From Bacteroides intestinalis (lineage in GTDB: Bacteria > Bacteroidota > Bacteroidia > Bacteroidales > Bacteroidaceae), in contig NZ_CABJDN010000002.1 in the NCBI RefSeq assembly GCF_902364365.1, forward strand, positions 190,815 to 254,814: a DNA stretch of 64,000 nt, given 5' to 3'. Position numbers and translations under genes: made by a program. The notes beneath the pieces were generated by a model. It was not told the DNA's origin and did not search any database. It saw nothing but the letters and a program-made list of their open reading frames with translations. This document shows, one piece after another, positions 1 to 10,700 of this stretch. Every line of letters starts with the position of its first letter. Position 1 is the first letter of the stretch.

Positions 1-177
1 CTCTTTCTTTACTCCATCCAAGTCTACATTATTGATAAAAAGATTATCCCCATCCAGAGTAATGCGCCCCAATTCCGTCTTCAGCAAATTATGTTGCTTT
101 ACATAATCAAACAACTGTTTAAACAAAGGATGAAGCAGCTCAATGCGACTGCTGTTCTTCAAATCAGATACAATCAT
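1..177 (-). CDS. nanQ: YhcH/NanQ-family sugar anomerase, N-terminal part (runs off the window)
   Basis: The minus strand has an open frame from an ATG at 177 to base 1, giving 59 residues that begin MIVSDLKNSSRIELLHP and include LGRITLDGDNLFINN. This matches the start of the YhcH/YjgK/YiaL cupin family. The E. coli member NanQ speeds anomerisation of N-acetylneuraminate and related sugars, which helps supply the beta or open-chain forms used downstream. It lies 25 bases after the stop of the MFS transporter on the same strand, so it is probably the next gene of the sialic-acid operon. The C-terminal two thirds, with the metal-binding residues, are outside the window. The family call rests on sequence resemblance plus context. 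Confidence 0.72.
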   Translation of the reverse strand, partial: MIVSDLKNSSRIELLHPLFKQLFDYVKQHNLLKTELGRITLDGDNLFINNVDLDGVKKE

Positions 178-202
178 AATAATCCATTTTTAAGGTTTAA
201 CA

Positions 203-1438
203 CTATTCCATATTATCAGTCTTCGGACGCAGAAAGTATAGTTGCAATGCCACTGCCAAAAGCACCACAATACCCAGCATAGCAAAGCCAAGCCCCAGTT
301 CTCCGCCATCACTCCATTTACCAAGCAAACCTGTGACAGCTGCCCCGGCAAATACTCCGGTCATATTCATAATGCCATAAGCTGTAGCACGATATTTGGC
401 AGAGACAAACTGGCAAAGAATAGGCATATTATTGGCATCAAAAATTCCAAATCCAACACCAAATAGCAATCCTGCCCCCACAATACCCACCATATTATGT
501 GCAAAGCCCAACAAGGCTAAAGCCGGAATTGTGAGTCCCAATCCAATAGCACCGGTATAAACACGTCCACGAATATTCTTCAGCACCCACCTGTCAGACA
601 AGACACCACCTATCAGCACACCAAAGAAAGAAGAGACGGCAATCGTTATTGTAGATATCGGCCCTGCCTCAGACATTGGCATATTCAGGTTTTCAGAGAA
701 TAAAGTCGGCAACCAGTTTTTCGTAGCCCATCCCGGAAGGCTTGGAACAGCAAAATAAAACAGAATTACCCAAAATGCTATATTGCTGAATAACAAAGAA
801 AGTCCTTTAAATAAAGATGACTTTTCCTTGGGTTCTTCACGTCGTAAACGTTCAATTTCAACATGCTCTTTATTTTCATGCAAAAACAGCATCAAGACCA
901 CTGCATAGATAATACCAATTATACCAAACCAGTGAAACGTAGTATGCCATGAATAAGCGGCAGCAACCGTAGCACCAAAGCCACCGATAGCCTGACCTGT
1001 ATACAATCCTGTCATATGAACGCCAATGGCTAATGAACGCGACTTATCCTGATGCCAGTCAGCAATTAATGACAAGCCGGCCGGAATATACAATGCCTCA
1101 CTGACTCCCATTAATGCACGCAACCAATAAATTTGCTCAAATGTATCTGCATACCCCATTCCATAAGTAACAGCCGACCATACAAATAAACTTCCCACAA
1201 TAAGCCATTTTCGATTCAGACGATCGGCAATCATACCAGCTACCGGACTCATAAAGCCATAAATCCAAAGAAATACAGCCATTAAACGCCCGAAGTTAGT
1301 AGCCGACTGAAGTTCAGAAATATCAATCTCCATAGCATCTTTCATGGTACTCAACATTTGGCGATCCATATAATTGAGAAGGGCTACTCCCCAAAGAAGA
1401 GCTACTACTATCCAAGGATAAATTTTAATTTTATTCAT
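203..1438 (-). CDS. nanT: MFS transporter, probable sialic-acid importer (NanT type)
   Basis: The 411-residue product has the hydrophobic pattern of a 12-helix major facilitator permease, with the helix 2-3 loop signature as GMIADRLNRKW and a charged central loop near residues 200-215. It would sit in the inner membrane and import a sugar acid by cation symport. A TTG at 1456 would add six residues, but the ATG at 1438 (MNKIKIYPW) leads directly into the first helix and is preferred. Bacteroides fragilis uses an MFS-type NanT in its nanLET genes, and here the gene is in one minus-strand run with the lyase and epimerase. Substrate assignment is from context; other acidic sugars are possible. 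Confidence 0.75.
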   Translation of the reverse strand: MNKIKIYPWIVVALLWGVALLNYMDRQMLSTMKDAMEIDISELQSATNFGRLMAVFLWIYGFMSPVAGMIADRLNRKWLIVGSLFVWSAVTYGMGYADTFEQIYWLRALMGVSEALYIPAGLSLIADWHQDKSRSLAIGVHMTGLYTGQAIGGFGATVAAAYSWHTTFHWFGIIGIIYAVVLMLFLHENKEHVEIERLRREEPKEKSSLFKGLSLLFSNIAFWVILFYFAVPSLPGWATKNWLPTLFSENLNMPMSEAGPISTITIAVSSFFGVLIGGVLSDRWVLKNIRGRVYTGAIGLGLTIPALALLGFAHNMVGIVGAGLLFGVGFGIFDANNMPILCQFVSAKYRATAYGIMNMTGVFAGAAVTGLLGKWSDGGELGLGFAMLGIVVLLAVALQLYFLRPKTDNME

Positions 1439-1504
1439 TATGTTATCTATATTCAATTGTTAATTCCAAGTACATTTGTCGATGTTATAACACTACTGGA
1501 ACAC

Positions 1505-4285
1505 CTAATTTGTAACTATAATCTTATGGGTGGATATCAAATTTCCTCGAACGATTTTCATTAGATAAATACCAGCAGATAATCCCGATAAATCACAATC
1601 GATTTCACAATTCCCATACGAAACTGGGCAATCAAACTGTTTTACAAGTTTTCCCATAGAAGTATACAACATTATCAATGCTGTTGGCTCTTGTTCAGAC
1701 AAAATCTTTACCGTAACAATTCCATTTCGCCTCACTGGATTAGGATAAACATATACATTTGTTTTTCCTCCCTTATTGCTATTCATATCAGAATTTGAAC
1801 TTAGTATACTTCGAGTTGCTGTATTATCCCAAAAATCATTATTTCCTGTTGGAAGTTTCTCAGCAACTTCCATTTGATAAATAGGCCCAGTAAATTTATT
1901 AGCACAAGATTCAGTACTTCCCCCAATAACTATTTTATTCATATTTCCAACAAAAGCTGTAAACGGCAGATAAGCATATCCACGCGCATAGCAGCTATCT
2001 TTGGCTGTAGGCACATTACTTTTTATATTCCATATAATAGCTTGCGATATTGTTTTTTCAAAATTTATACTGGCACATTTGACTCTAAAGATTGTTGTTT
2101 CTTCATTATTAGATTTATCATATTTACGGTCACCCTGCTTAACATCTTCAAGTGTAATGATAACATCATTGCCTTGAAATATCTTACCGGAAGGAGGAGC
2201 AATCCGCATATTGAGATAATCCGTACCTTCTTTGACTAACCTATATCTAAAAGCTCCATCAGTAGTAAAATCCAAGGTAATATAGTTTTCATTGTCTCCA
2301 AACATTTTAAAAATAGTTTGATCTGTTGTACTATTCCCGGGATTCACTTTAATGGCAAACGACCCTGACTCTAGTTGTGTCGGTTTTGCCTCGTTCGGGA
2401 ATCTTAAATCAGTACTAAAATCTTTCGTAAAACAATCTGTCAAAATCGGTTGATTCGGTTTAAACTCCCATAAATTATGATCAGATTTATATTCATTAGC
2501 ACTTTCTATATTCATGGTAGAACTATTATTGGCTGCACCTTTAAACATAATACCATAAAGAGTCGCATTTTTCACTCTTGTTTCCACCACAACAGGGATA
2601 TCAGGTAAATCCTTTATAGAAAAGATTTTTGTAGGAACTGCCTCCGACCAGCTTTTTATTAATTTTAAAATTTTAGCTTTACTAGTTCCGTTGACTCCCC
2701 CCGAAACAAAAGGTACAGCAATGTATTCATCTGAAACATATTGAGTTCCTGTTTTAGAGCTTCCCAATGTCCCTCCCAATTCCGCTCCCAAGCCATGAGG
2801 ATTTGCAGAGTTGTAGGTAAATAAGCGTACGGAAACATAACTATTTAATTGTGTGAGTGTTTTCCCTCTCGGATCACTTGTAATATCCCCCAATATGTAA
2901 GGATAAAACTCCGCATCAATAGCAAATGCATTACTTATAGAAAATAACGGCATATCATTCGCCTTAATTTTAGGATTCGTTACCGGATTCATCGAATAAA
3001 ATATTTTTTCATTCGTTGCTTTTAAACCCGCAATCTTGCCGTATTTAGACGTAGCTAACGATATTCCTGAATTACGCGCTTCAACATGCCCGATTCTTGA
3101 AGAAGCATAAAAGAAATACGGATCATTCGCATTCCTTCCCGCATGAAACTTTGTATTATATACAGGAGTAGCAATATTGATACAACCATGATCGTCCGCC
3201 TGAGGATCGGTTCCATTATCAAGAAATGGAGTACCGGGTTTCAGATAATACCAATCCTTTCCATTATTTGAAACAGCCAGTTCTGTTCGCTGTTTTGTTT
3301 CAATTTCCGGATATCCTTCAACACCATACATGGTAACCAACCCAAACCACATATCTTTTTCAAATCCGGGAAGCCTAAAAGGCTGCATACTATAAGGTTC
3401 CCATTGTTTCGTAGAATATTCTAGAATCGTACTAAACGTTGTATTCTTAGAAACAATCTGTTCCCCCACCTCTGTTATTGTGCTTCTTCTAAATCTTTTA
3501 CGGGGGTCTGGATTAAAAGGAGGTACTTCTCCCGGTTTTAAAGCAGAGCGGCGAGAGTTAACCCGCGAAGTAAAATAATATTTCCCATCCTGCATCAACC
3601 AATTCATATGAGTATCAGCATTAATATTACGAAAAGTAAAAACCTTTTGAGCAGTTAATCTATCCGCCTTCATGTTTGTAAACCCTGCTAAGACCCCATT
3701 ACTATCAACGTTACGAGACATTTCATAAGCTGTTAGATATTTATAAACAAACTCTCTTTGAGCTACATATATTAGTTTCAATGGTTTAGCAGCAGTTGTT
3801 CCGTCATTAAAAATCCCTAAACTCTCTATATCAACTGCAACCAAGTTGGTCGGTATTGAACCTGCAACATGAGTTGGTAATATTTTTTCATCTGCAGTCG
3901 TTCCACTTGCCTTGTACCAATATAAATTTGCGTTTGGGCGAGTCCAAGAATTCAGATTGTTCGTGTTATTAGTATAAACCATTACTCCAACCTTCGAGGG
4001 TGGAGTGGGTGAATACACTATGAAACTCGAAAGATAAATAGATAAATTGCCATTAGGGTCTACAAGTGCATTAGGCATTCCATTTTCCAGTTTGGCTTCC
4101 CATGGATACAATTGAGGATTAGGAGAAATTAACTGCTTTCCATTGTTATACTTCTGAGGCTGTTGAATATAAACATCATCAGTACTATAAGAAAATAATG
4201 CTGGATTCACTGCTGAGAAATGCCTGTCTTGTGCCTGTAATAAAACAGGCACAAGACAGATCATTAAAAGTAAAATCTTTCTCAT
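1505..4285 (-). CDS. Secreted beta-propeller-like protein with LamG-like region and type A C-terminal sorting domain
   Basis: The 926-residue product begins with a signal peptide (MRKILLLMICLVPVLLQAQ). Residues about 30-560 read like a five-bladed propeller of the GH32/GH43 type, with the turn SNNGKDW resembling the S-x-D-G-x-x-W turns of such folds. A region near 630-800 looks like a concanavalin/LamG-like jelly roll. The last 80 residues, starting around VYPNPVRRNG and ending in HKIIVTN, fit the type A sorting domain of type IX secretion cargo. No standard GH33 Asp-box series is seen. It is placed between the other propeller gene and the transporter, so it probably binds or cleaves a sialylated glycan outside the cell. 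Enzymatic activity is not established. Confidence 0.6.
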   Translation of the reverse strand: MRKILLLMICLVPVLLQAQDRHFSAVNPALFSYSTDDVYIQQPQKYNNGKQLISPNPQLYPWEAKLENGMPNALVDPNGNLSIYLSSFIVYSPTPPSKVGVMVYTNNTNNLNSWTRPNANLYWYKASGTTADEKILPTHVAGSIPTNLVAVDIESLGIFNDGTTAAKPLKLIYVAQREFVYKYLTAYEMSRNVDSNGVLAGFTNMKADRLTAQKVFTFRNINADTHMNWLMQDGKYYFTSRVNSRRSALKPGEVPPFNPDPRKRFRRSTITEVGEQIVSKNTTFSTILEYSTKQWEPYSMQPFRLPGFEKDMWFGLVTMYGVEGYPEIETKQRTELAVSNNGKDWYYLKPGTPFLDNGTDPQADDHGCINIATPVYNTKFHAGRNANDPYFFYASSRIGHVEARNSGISLATSKYGKIAGLKATNEKIFYSMNPVTNPKIKANDMPLFSISNAFAIDAEFYPYILGDITSDPRGKTLTQLNSYVSVRLFTYNSANPHGLGAELGGTLGSSKTGTQYVSDEYIAVPFVSGGVNGTSKAKILKLIKSWSEAVPTKIFSIKDLPDIPVVVETRVKNATLYGIMFKGAANNSSTMNIESANEYKSDHNLWEFKPNQPILTDCFTKDFSTDLRFPNEAKPTQLESGSFAIKVNPGNSTTDQTIFKMFGDNENYITLDFTTDGAFRYRLVKEGTDYLNMRIAPPSGKIFQGNDVIITLEDVKQGDRKYDKSNNEETTIFRVKCASINFEKTISQAIIWNIKSNVPTAKDSCYARGYAYLPFTAFVGNMNKIVIGGSTESCANKFTGPIYQMEVAEKLPTGNNDFWDNTATRSILSSNSDMNSNKGGKTNVYVYPNPVRRNGIVTVKILSEQEPTALIMLYTSMGKLVKQFDCPVSYGNCEIDCDLSGLSAGIYLMKIVRGNLISTHKIIVTN

Positions 4286-4346
4286 GGCATTAGAATTAGA
4301 ATTAAAATTAAAATCAACAAATAATGATATCAGATTGAGATATACA

Positions 4347-6011
4347 TCACTCGATATCTATTCCCTTTGGATCAAGTCCCGGACCACCTCCAGCGGTATA
4401 ACCGCGGCTTGCTCCCGATAACCAAGGTGAAATCCAGAAAGAATACAAATCTCCATCCGACAAATAAAATTTCAAACGTATATTTTTACCAAATAGAGTA
4501 GACAAATCTTTTCGATTTTTCCATACGATAAGTTCTTTAGTCGAATTTGCTTTTTTCATCACAATACAATCTTTTTTTGTAAATCCTTCAATTGGAAGAC
4601 CTTGCTCGTCAAGTACCTCCACCAGCAATTTACCCTTACGAACATCAGCATTCACAAAAAGATATTTTCCATCAAAAGAAAGTTTCTCTGAGAGCACATA
4701 TCCTTCTTCTTTATCCGCATGCATAGATACAAAGCCATCACGACGAAGTGTTGCCAAGCCAGTAGAAGTATGGCTATCCCACATTATTTTACTTAAACGC
4801 CGACCACTTGAATAAAAATAAAGCGAATCACCAACAATAAGAGGCACACCAGCAACAGATTGCATATTTCCCCAATTCCATGCACCTTCCGTTTCGTTCA
4901 CATTCATAAAAGGCTGATGAGTAGGACGTGAAAAATGAAAACCATCACGACTATAACCTAATGAAATTACATTTCTTTTTTGAATTCCATCCTTCTCACA
5001 TACACGATTTTCAGGACCTGCCCATGCACTATAAAAGCCTAACATAACACTCTCATAAGCGATCGCATCAAAGTTATAAATACCCGGTTCTACCTCCGGA
5101 TATTTCTCATGCCGAAGCTCTTTGTCATCCGGGCTAAACCAAAATTTAACAAATTTATCATCTGCATCTTTTCGAGTACGGTGAGCTACACTTACTAATA
5201 CTTCTGGGTCAGCATGTTCGGCATAGGTACGTGAACGGCTTGATGCCAATGCACTTGCTCTAAGACTTAACACCCATTTTTTTGTAAAAGGATTATAAAA
5301 AGCCGTCGAACGATCTCCTATATCTCCTGATTGAGCAACTCCTTTTGACCAATGAATACCATCTGCCGAATATTTCAATACATATTGCCACCTACGGTCT
5401 TCTTTTCTACGTTCCACATTAAAAAACTTCCACCGTTTGGCTGGATCTGTTGCTTCCCGGTCCAGCCAAATAACAGCTGCATCACGATTGCAGGTATCTA
5501 CAATATTTGTTCCCGGAACTATATCTTGATTTACCTTTTCCCATATTTTCCCATCATTGGATTCAGCATAACAAGTATAGAAAGTTTGTCTTTCATCTTT
5601 ATGAATAGTACCTGCACCTGCCAAATACCACATTCTATATTTTCCATATTTCTCATCATACCATATTCCATCGCTAAACGGAGCAGCATACAATGCCCCT
5701 TCAACAGTTTTTTCCCAATCTTTATCGGGTTCTAATACAGGATTACCTTCATAATACTTCGGAGTATGATAAACCGGACTCAGATTGGTTTCTGAAATCA
5801 AAAAATCATCAACAAACAGCTGCCGCCCGGTATTTATGGGAATAACCAGAGGCTTATTTTTTAAATAAGGTAAAGGCATCTCATGACGCACCGTTGATTC
5901 TTCATAATGAGGTGGCCATTGTTGCGGAAGTGTAATACCATTATGTAGTGTTTGCGCTGATATAAATGGAGTAAAAATGGTTAAAGCTACAAAAATTCCT
6001 AATATCTTCAT
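4347..6011 (-). CDS. Secreted GH32/GH43-like beta-propeller glycosidase candidate
   Basis: The 554-residue product has a signal peptide ending near FISAQ, then a repetitive fold with the turns SNDGKIW, SADGIHW and SRDGFHF. These are typical of blades in GH32/GH43-like five-bladed propellers. The motif GRQLFVDDFLI near residue 60 is shared by a group of poorly characterised propeller proteins of Bacteroidetes and Planctomycetes. An acidic residue in blade 1 (VDD) would be in the usual position of the nucleophile or base, but catalytic residues cannot be assigned by eye. It lies directly downstream of susD and upstream of the larger propeller gene, so it likely acts on the glycan imported by this locus. 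It is a candidate for releasing sialic acid in the absence of a GH33 enzyme. Confidence 0.6.
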   Translation of the reverse strand: MKILGIFVALTIFTPFISAQTLHNGITLPQQWPPHYEESTVRHEMPLPYLKNKPLVIPINTGRQLFVDDFLISETNLSPVYHTPKYYEGNPVLEPDKDWEKTVEGALYAAPFSDGIWYDEKYGKYRMWYLAGAGTIHKDERQTFYTCYAESNDGKIWEKVNQDIVPGTNIVDTCNRDAAVIWLDREATDPAKRWKFFNVERRKEDRRWQYVLKYSADGIHWSKGVAQSGDIGDRSTAFYNPFTKKWVLSLRASALASSRSRTYAEHADPEVLVSVAHRTRKDADDKFVKFWFSPDDKELRHEKYPEVEPGIYNFDAIAYESVMLGFYSAWAGPENRVCEKDGIQKRNVISLGYSRDGFHFSRPTHQPFMNVNETEGAWNWGNMQSVAGVPLIVGDSLYFYSSGRRLSKIMWDSHTSTGLATLRRDGFVSMHADKEEGYVLSEKLSFDGKYLFVNADVRKGKLLVEVLDEQGLPIEGFTKKDCIVMKKANSTKELIVWKNRKDLSTLFGKNIRLKFYLSDGDLYSFWISPWLSGASRGYTAGGGPGLDPKGIDIE

Positions 6012-6090
6012 ATTTCTTAATTTTAGATTTTTATTTGTTCTATTTACAATTGAATTGAAGAGATGATTATCTCTTCAATTCAGAGAGTGG

Positions 6091-7770
6091 TTAATTCCAC
6101 CCCGGATTATTTTCTGTGATATAAGGATTTCCTTCTACTTCATCAATCGGAATAGGTAACCATTCGTTTTTGTTGGGAGTAAATCCTAAATAGACAGAAC
6201 TTGAGTACTTTTTGAAGTTTGGATCGGACTGCTCCAATTCTTTAAATCTTTCAGCTACTTTGCCCCATCTCAAAAGATCAAAAAAGCGATGTCCTTCCTG
6301 AGTCAGTTCCAATATACGCTCGTTTTCAATCACTTTCATATCTACAGAGGATAATCTCGGCAAATTTACACTCTTACGAGACCGAACCTTATTCACTGCT
6401 TCAACCGGGGTTAACACACCTTGCTTACCACCACTAATAACAGCTTCGGCATACATCAGCAGAACATCCGCATATCGTATGTATGGATAATTCAGTCCAT
6501 TGGCACGTAGATTCCACATATACATGTTATTGCCGGGATTTTGAGTTGGCAATGTCCAATCAATTCCTTTTCGGGAAGCAGATTTATAATTTCCCGCTTG
6601 TGCATTAACAGAAGCAAAACCTGTCGGGCCATAATAATCAACAAAGGTTTGCCCATCATAAATAATTACCTTATCACCGGATTTAGCAGATACCGCAGGA
6701 TCAGAATCATCAAAAATCAATGTACCAAACATGCGCGAGTCAGTATTTCCATCAGCATCTTTCGATGCCAGAAAAGTATCATATACCCATTGGTGAATAA
6801 CATGGTCTGCCGTAGTTTTCTTTGAAGGTGGATTATAACCACGCGGGTCTCTCCACACACCGCTATCCGTCAATCCCGGATTAAAAACCGTATTAACCAC
6901 ATCTCCAAAAAACTGGAGTTCAAAGATTGATTCATCATTATTTTCTGTTTTAACGCTAAAGTTGTCGCTATAGTTATCCATTAAAATATAATTCCCATGC
7001 GTCCCATTAATAATTTCATCAAAACAAGCAGCAGCTTCATTATAATATGTCGTAGTCGAATTACCATAATATTTTTCTATTCCACTTCTATATAGATAAG
7101 CTTTCCCCAATAGAGCGGTAGCTGAACCACTAGTCACACGTCCCAGATTATCACCAGTCCAATAACCCTTTTTAGGTAGTAATTCTTTTGCTTTCATTAA
7201 ATCGCTGATGATAAAATCCCATGTTTTTTCAGGAGAAGACTGAGGTTTATAATCTTTTGCTGTTAATGGCAATTTTTCCATCAATGGAATATTTCTAAAA
7301 TGCAAGAACAGAAAAAAATGAGAAAAGGCACGCAAGAAATAAGCTTCGCCCAGATAAGCATCTCTTTGTTCCGTATTTGCAAAATCAATCGTTGGAATTA
7401 CCTCAATCATTTGGCAAGCCTGTGACGCAGCAGTGTAGAACAATTGATAGGGTTCCACAATAGTATAATAAGAAGGCGTCAGCATAGCAGTATATTGACC
7501 GGGAGAGCCATAATCAGATCTATCACTACTTTCATCACCTCGATTAGCCATCAATCTACCTCCCGAAGCTCCCATTGCACGAGGAGTAGTGATATAAGAA
7601 TAAATGCCTAATACTCCTTTATTTGCGGATTCGGGATTTGTATAGAACCCCTGCACGTCCAAGTGATTTGGATTAACAGACAAATCCTCAAAAATGTCGT
7701 TACATGAGGTAAATAATCCCCCCATAATGGCAACGATTACCAAGTTGAACCAATTATTATATTTTTTCAT
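6091..7770 (-). CDS. SusD-family outer-membrane glycan-binding lipoprotein
   Basis: The 559-residue product has a lipoprotein signal (GLFTSCNDIF, Cys at about residue 23). It shows the usual SusD (RagB) features: helical TPR-like segments (AYFLRAFSHFFLFLHF, GKAYLYRSG) and the C-terminal signature YPYIRYADVLLMYAEA followed by LTQEGHRFFDLLRWGK. SusD proteins form the lid of the SusC channel and bind the target glycan at the cell surface. It starts 12 bases after the susC stop, the normal order. The ligand is inferred to be sialic acid or a sialylated oligosaccharide from the downstream and upstream catabolic genes. Confidence 0.95.
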   Translation of the reverse strand: MKKYNNWFNLVIVAIMGGLFTSCNDIFEDLSVNPNHLDVQGFYTNPESANKGVLGIYSYITTPRAMGASGGRLMANRGDESSDRSDYGSPGQYTAMLTPSYYTIVEPYQLFYTAASQACQMIEVIPTIDFANTEQRDAYLGEAYFLRAFSHFFLFLHFRNIPLMEKLPLTAKDYKPQSSPEKTWDFIISDLMKAKELLPKKGYWTGDNLGRVTSGSATALLGKAYLYRSGIEKYYGNSTTTYYNEAAACFDEIINGTHGNYILMDNYSDNFSVKTENNDESIFELQFFGDVVNTVFNPGLTDSGVWRDPRGYNPPSKKTTADHVIHQWVYDTFLASKDADGNTDSRMFGTLIFDDSDPAVSAKSGDKVIIYDGQTFVDYYGPTGFASVNAQAGNYKSASRKGIDWTLPTQNPGNNMYMWNLRANGLNYPYIRYADVLLMYAEAVISGGKQGVLTPVEAVNKVRSRKSVNLPRLSSVDMKVIENERILELTQEGHRFFDLLRWGKVAERFKELEQSDPNFKKYSSSVYLGFTPNKNEWLPIPIDEVEGNPYITENNPGWN

Positions 7771-7782
7771 TGTCTTTCTGTT

Positions 7783-10700
7783 TTAAAAAGTTAAATTGAA
7801 GCCAATATTGTACACTCTGGCATTGATAGAAGGTGCCCTGTTTTCGATGCCGTCACATCCTCTGTCGAACAATGTATTATCACTAACTTCTGGATCGTAA
7901 AGTGAATACTTTGTAATAGTAAACAAATTCTGAACTCCCGCATAAATACGGGCTGATGATATAAAACCTGTTTTCCTCAATAACTTGTCACTAAAACTAT
8001 ACCCTATCTGCAGGTTCTTGCACCGGAAATAAGAACCATCTTCTACATAGAAAGAACTTGGAAGTGAATTGCCGCCTACAGAGTTATCTGTCTTTGCGAT
8101 TGGCACTGTAGTATTAGTATTAGTAGGAGTCCAAGAATTCAATGCATCAGTTAAATTGTTATTAGTATAATTAAAATAGTATTGATACTTAGCTGCAGCA
8201 AAAAGATCATTGCCTTGCGTACCTTGGAAGAATGCCGTGAGATCCCAATTCTTGTATCCCAAATTAATATTCAGTCCATAAGTAAAATCAGGTGTAGGAT
8301 TTCCAATCACCCGTTTATCTGTTTCATTTGCCTTAGCTATAGATTTATCTGTTCCATCTGCTCCTTTTATTAAGAAATTACCTTCTCCATCCATTCCAGT
8401 CACCTCATAGCCCCAGAATGTACCAATTGGCAAACCTTCTTTAGTAATAGTAGCCCGATCACCGAACTTAGAACTTAATTGAATACCTCGGATAGGTTGT
8501 ACTCCCTCTCCCAAAGCACGTACTTTATTCTTCAGGAAAGTTATATTACCCTGCATATCCAGTGTAAAATCTCCCCAACCTTTACGATATCCTAAAACAA
8601 ACTCCCAACCTTTATTTTCGACAGATGCAGTATTATAATAAGGAACGTCACCTTGATTGATGACAATAGTCTGTCCTGATGATGGTAATGGTTCCAGAGG
8701 GGCAAGTAAATCATTATTACGTTTCAAGAACCAGTCAACACCAAACGTCAGTTCATTATTAAAAAATCCCAACTCCACGCCTGCATTGGAAGATATCGCC
8801 TTTTCCCAAGTTAAATTAGACTGTGCAAAACGTGTGACATAGCCAAAAGTACGTTTACCACCTAAAATCAATGGAACTGGTCCATGAGCTGTCGAAAGGA
8901 AAGAATACGGTTCAATAAAATTAGCACCTAATTCGCCATAACTTCCTCTGATTTTCAATTTAGACATCCAAGGAATTTTAAAGAATTCTTCTTCATGTAT
9001 ATTCCAACCGGCAGAAACAGATGGAAAATAACCGACTCTATGGCCTTTAGCAAATTTAGAGGACTCATCACTACGAATACTTAATGATAATAAATATCTA
9101 TTTTTATAATCATAATTGACACGACCGAAAAACGATAAAAGAGCTGAGTTCTTTTCATCAGAACCGATAATTCCTGCTCCATTATAAGTAGTAATAGTCG
9201 GACCACCTAAATCATTATTACCTGAGTTTATGGACATATCACGGAAGTATTCCCTCATCCAGCTTGTTCCTAACAATACATCAAATGTATGTCCTTTGAA
9301 TGTACCATTATACGTAAGCAAATTATCGATAGTATAATTAAAAGATTCACCTCGGGATTCATCCAATGAAGTAAATGGCTGAACGAATCTTGAATCCGGA
9401 TTTCCCTGTTCGTCCCAATAAGTAGCAAAGGCAGGAGAATGTGAATAGCCATGTGTATTTACATAGTTTCCAGCTAAATTCAATTTATATTTTATTCCTT
9501 TCCAAATATCCAGCCCAATACTCAAGCTACCTATAATATCCGTTTTTCTTGTATATGAATCTCCATTATATATACCAGCCAAAGGATTACTGATATCGGA
9601 GTTAGTAGTAGAATATCCTGCCTCTGCCGGAGTAGATATATACCTTCCCAGTTCATCCTTCACAGGAATGGTAGGAATAAGGATATGGCGCGTTGTAGGG
9701 GGCGTTTTTTTGCTTATATGGGCTATAGCCAAATTTTCTTGAATGGTGAATCTACCTTTTTTATAGGTTCCGTTCACGCGCGCGTTATATTTCTCATAAT
9801 CCGACTGAATAATAATGCCTTCTTGTTTAAGATATCCAATACTGCTACTGAAAGTGCTATTCTCTCCGCCACCGGATATACCGGCATTCAAATTCCACAT
9901 CGGAGCATTCTGATAATATAAATCCTGCCAATCCTGACTATAATCCGGATTGGTTGGATTGACGTTTTGAGGTGCTTTATCATATGCCGGACTATTGTCG
10001 GCCACCATATTGGCAAATCCTCTCCATTGTTCGGCATTCATAAAATCCAGCATTTTCGATGGTGTTTGATATGAAAATGATCCAGATAAATCAACTACCG
10101 TTTTTCCGGCTCTACCCTGCTTTGTTGTAATAAGGACCACACCATTGGCAGCGCGAGAACCATAAATAGCTGCTGCTGATGCATCTTTCAAAATTTCAAT
10201 TGATTGAACGTCATTTGAACTTAAAGAATTGAGTCCATTTCCACTAACGGCGCCATCTATAATATATAATGGTTCGGTAGAACCAAAAGAACCTGCTCCA
10301 CGAACAAGTATCTTAACATCAGCCCCAGCTTCACCGCCCTTTTGAAGAATTTCCACGCCGGGGGCACGTCCTTGCAATGCAGAGGCAACATTTCCAGTGA
10401 CTTGCTTTTGCAGTTCTTTTGCAGATACAGAAGCTACTGCCGCTGTCATACTCGATTTTTTTTGTACTCCATAACCAACTACGACTACTTCATCCAAGAC
10501 TTCATTATCTTCATGAAGCACTACTGAAATATTAGTCTTATCTCCTAAAAGAATTTCCTGAGCTTCATAGCCTATATAACTAATCACCAAAGTTATATTA
10601 GGTTCCACTTTTAATAAGAATTTTCCATCAACATCCGTAATAGTTCCATTCGATGTGCCTTTTTCTACAATAGAAGCACCAATGACAGGTTCATTTTTTG

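Noticed and set aside
91..282. 63-codon plus-strand frame at the left edge
   Set aside because: It is antisense to the YhcH/NanQ start and the end of the transporter gene, and has no family resemblance.
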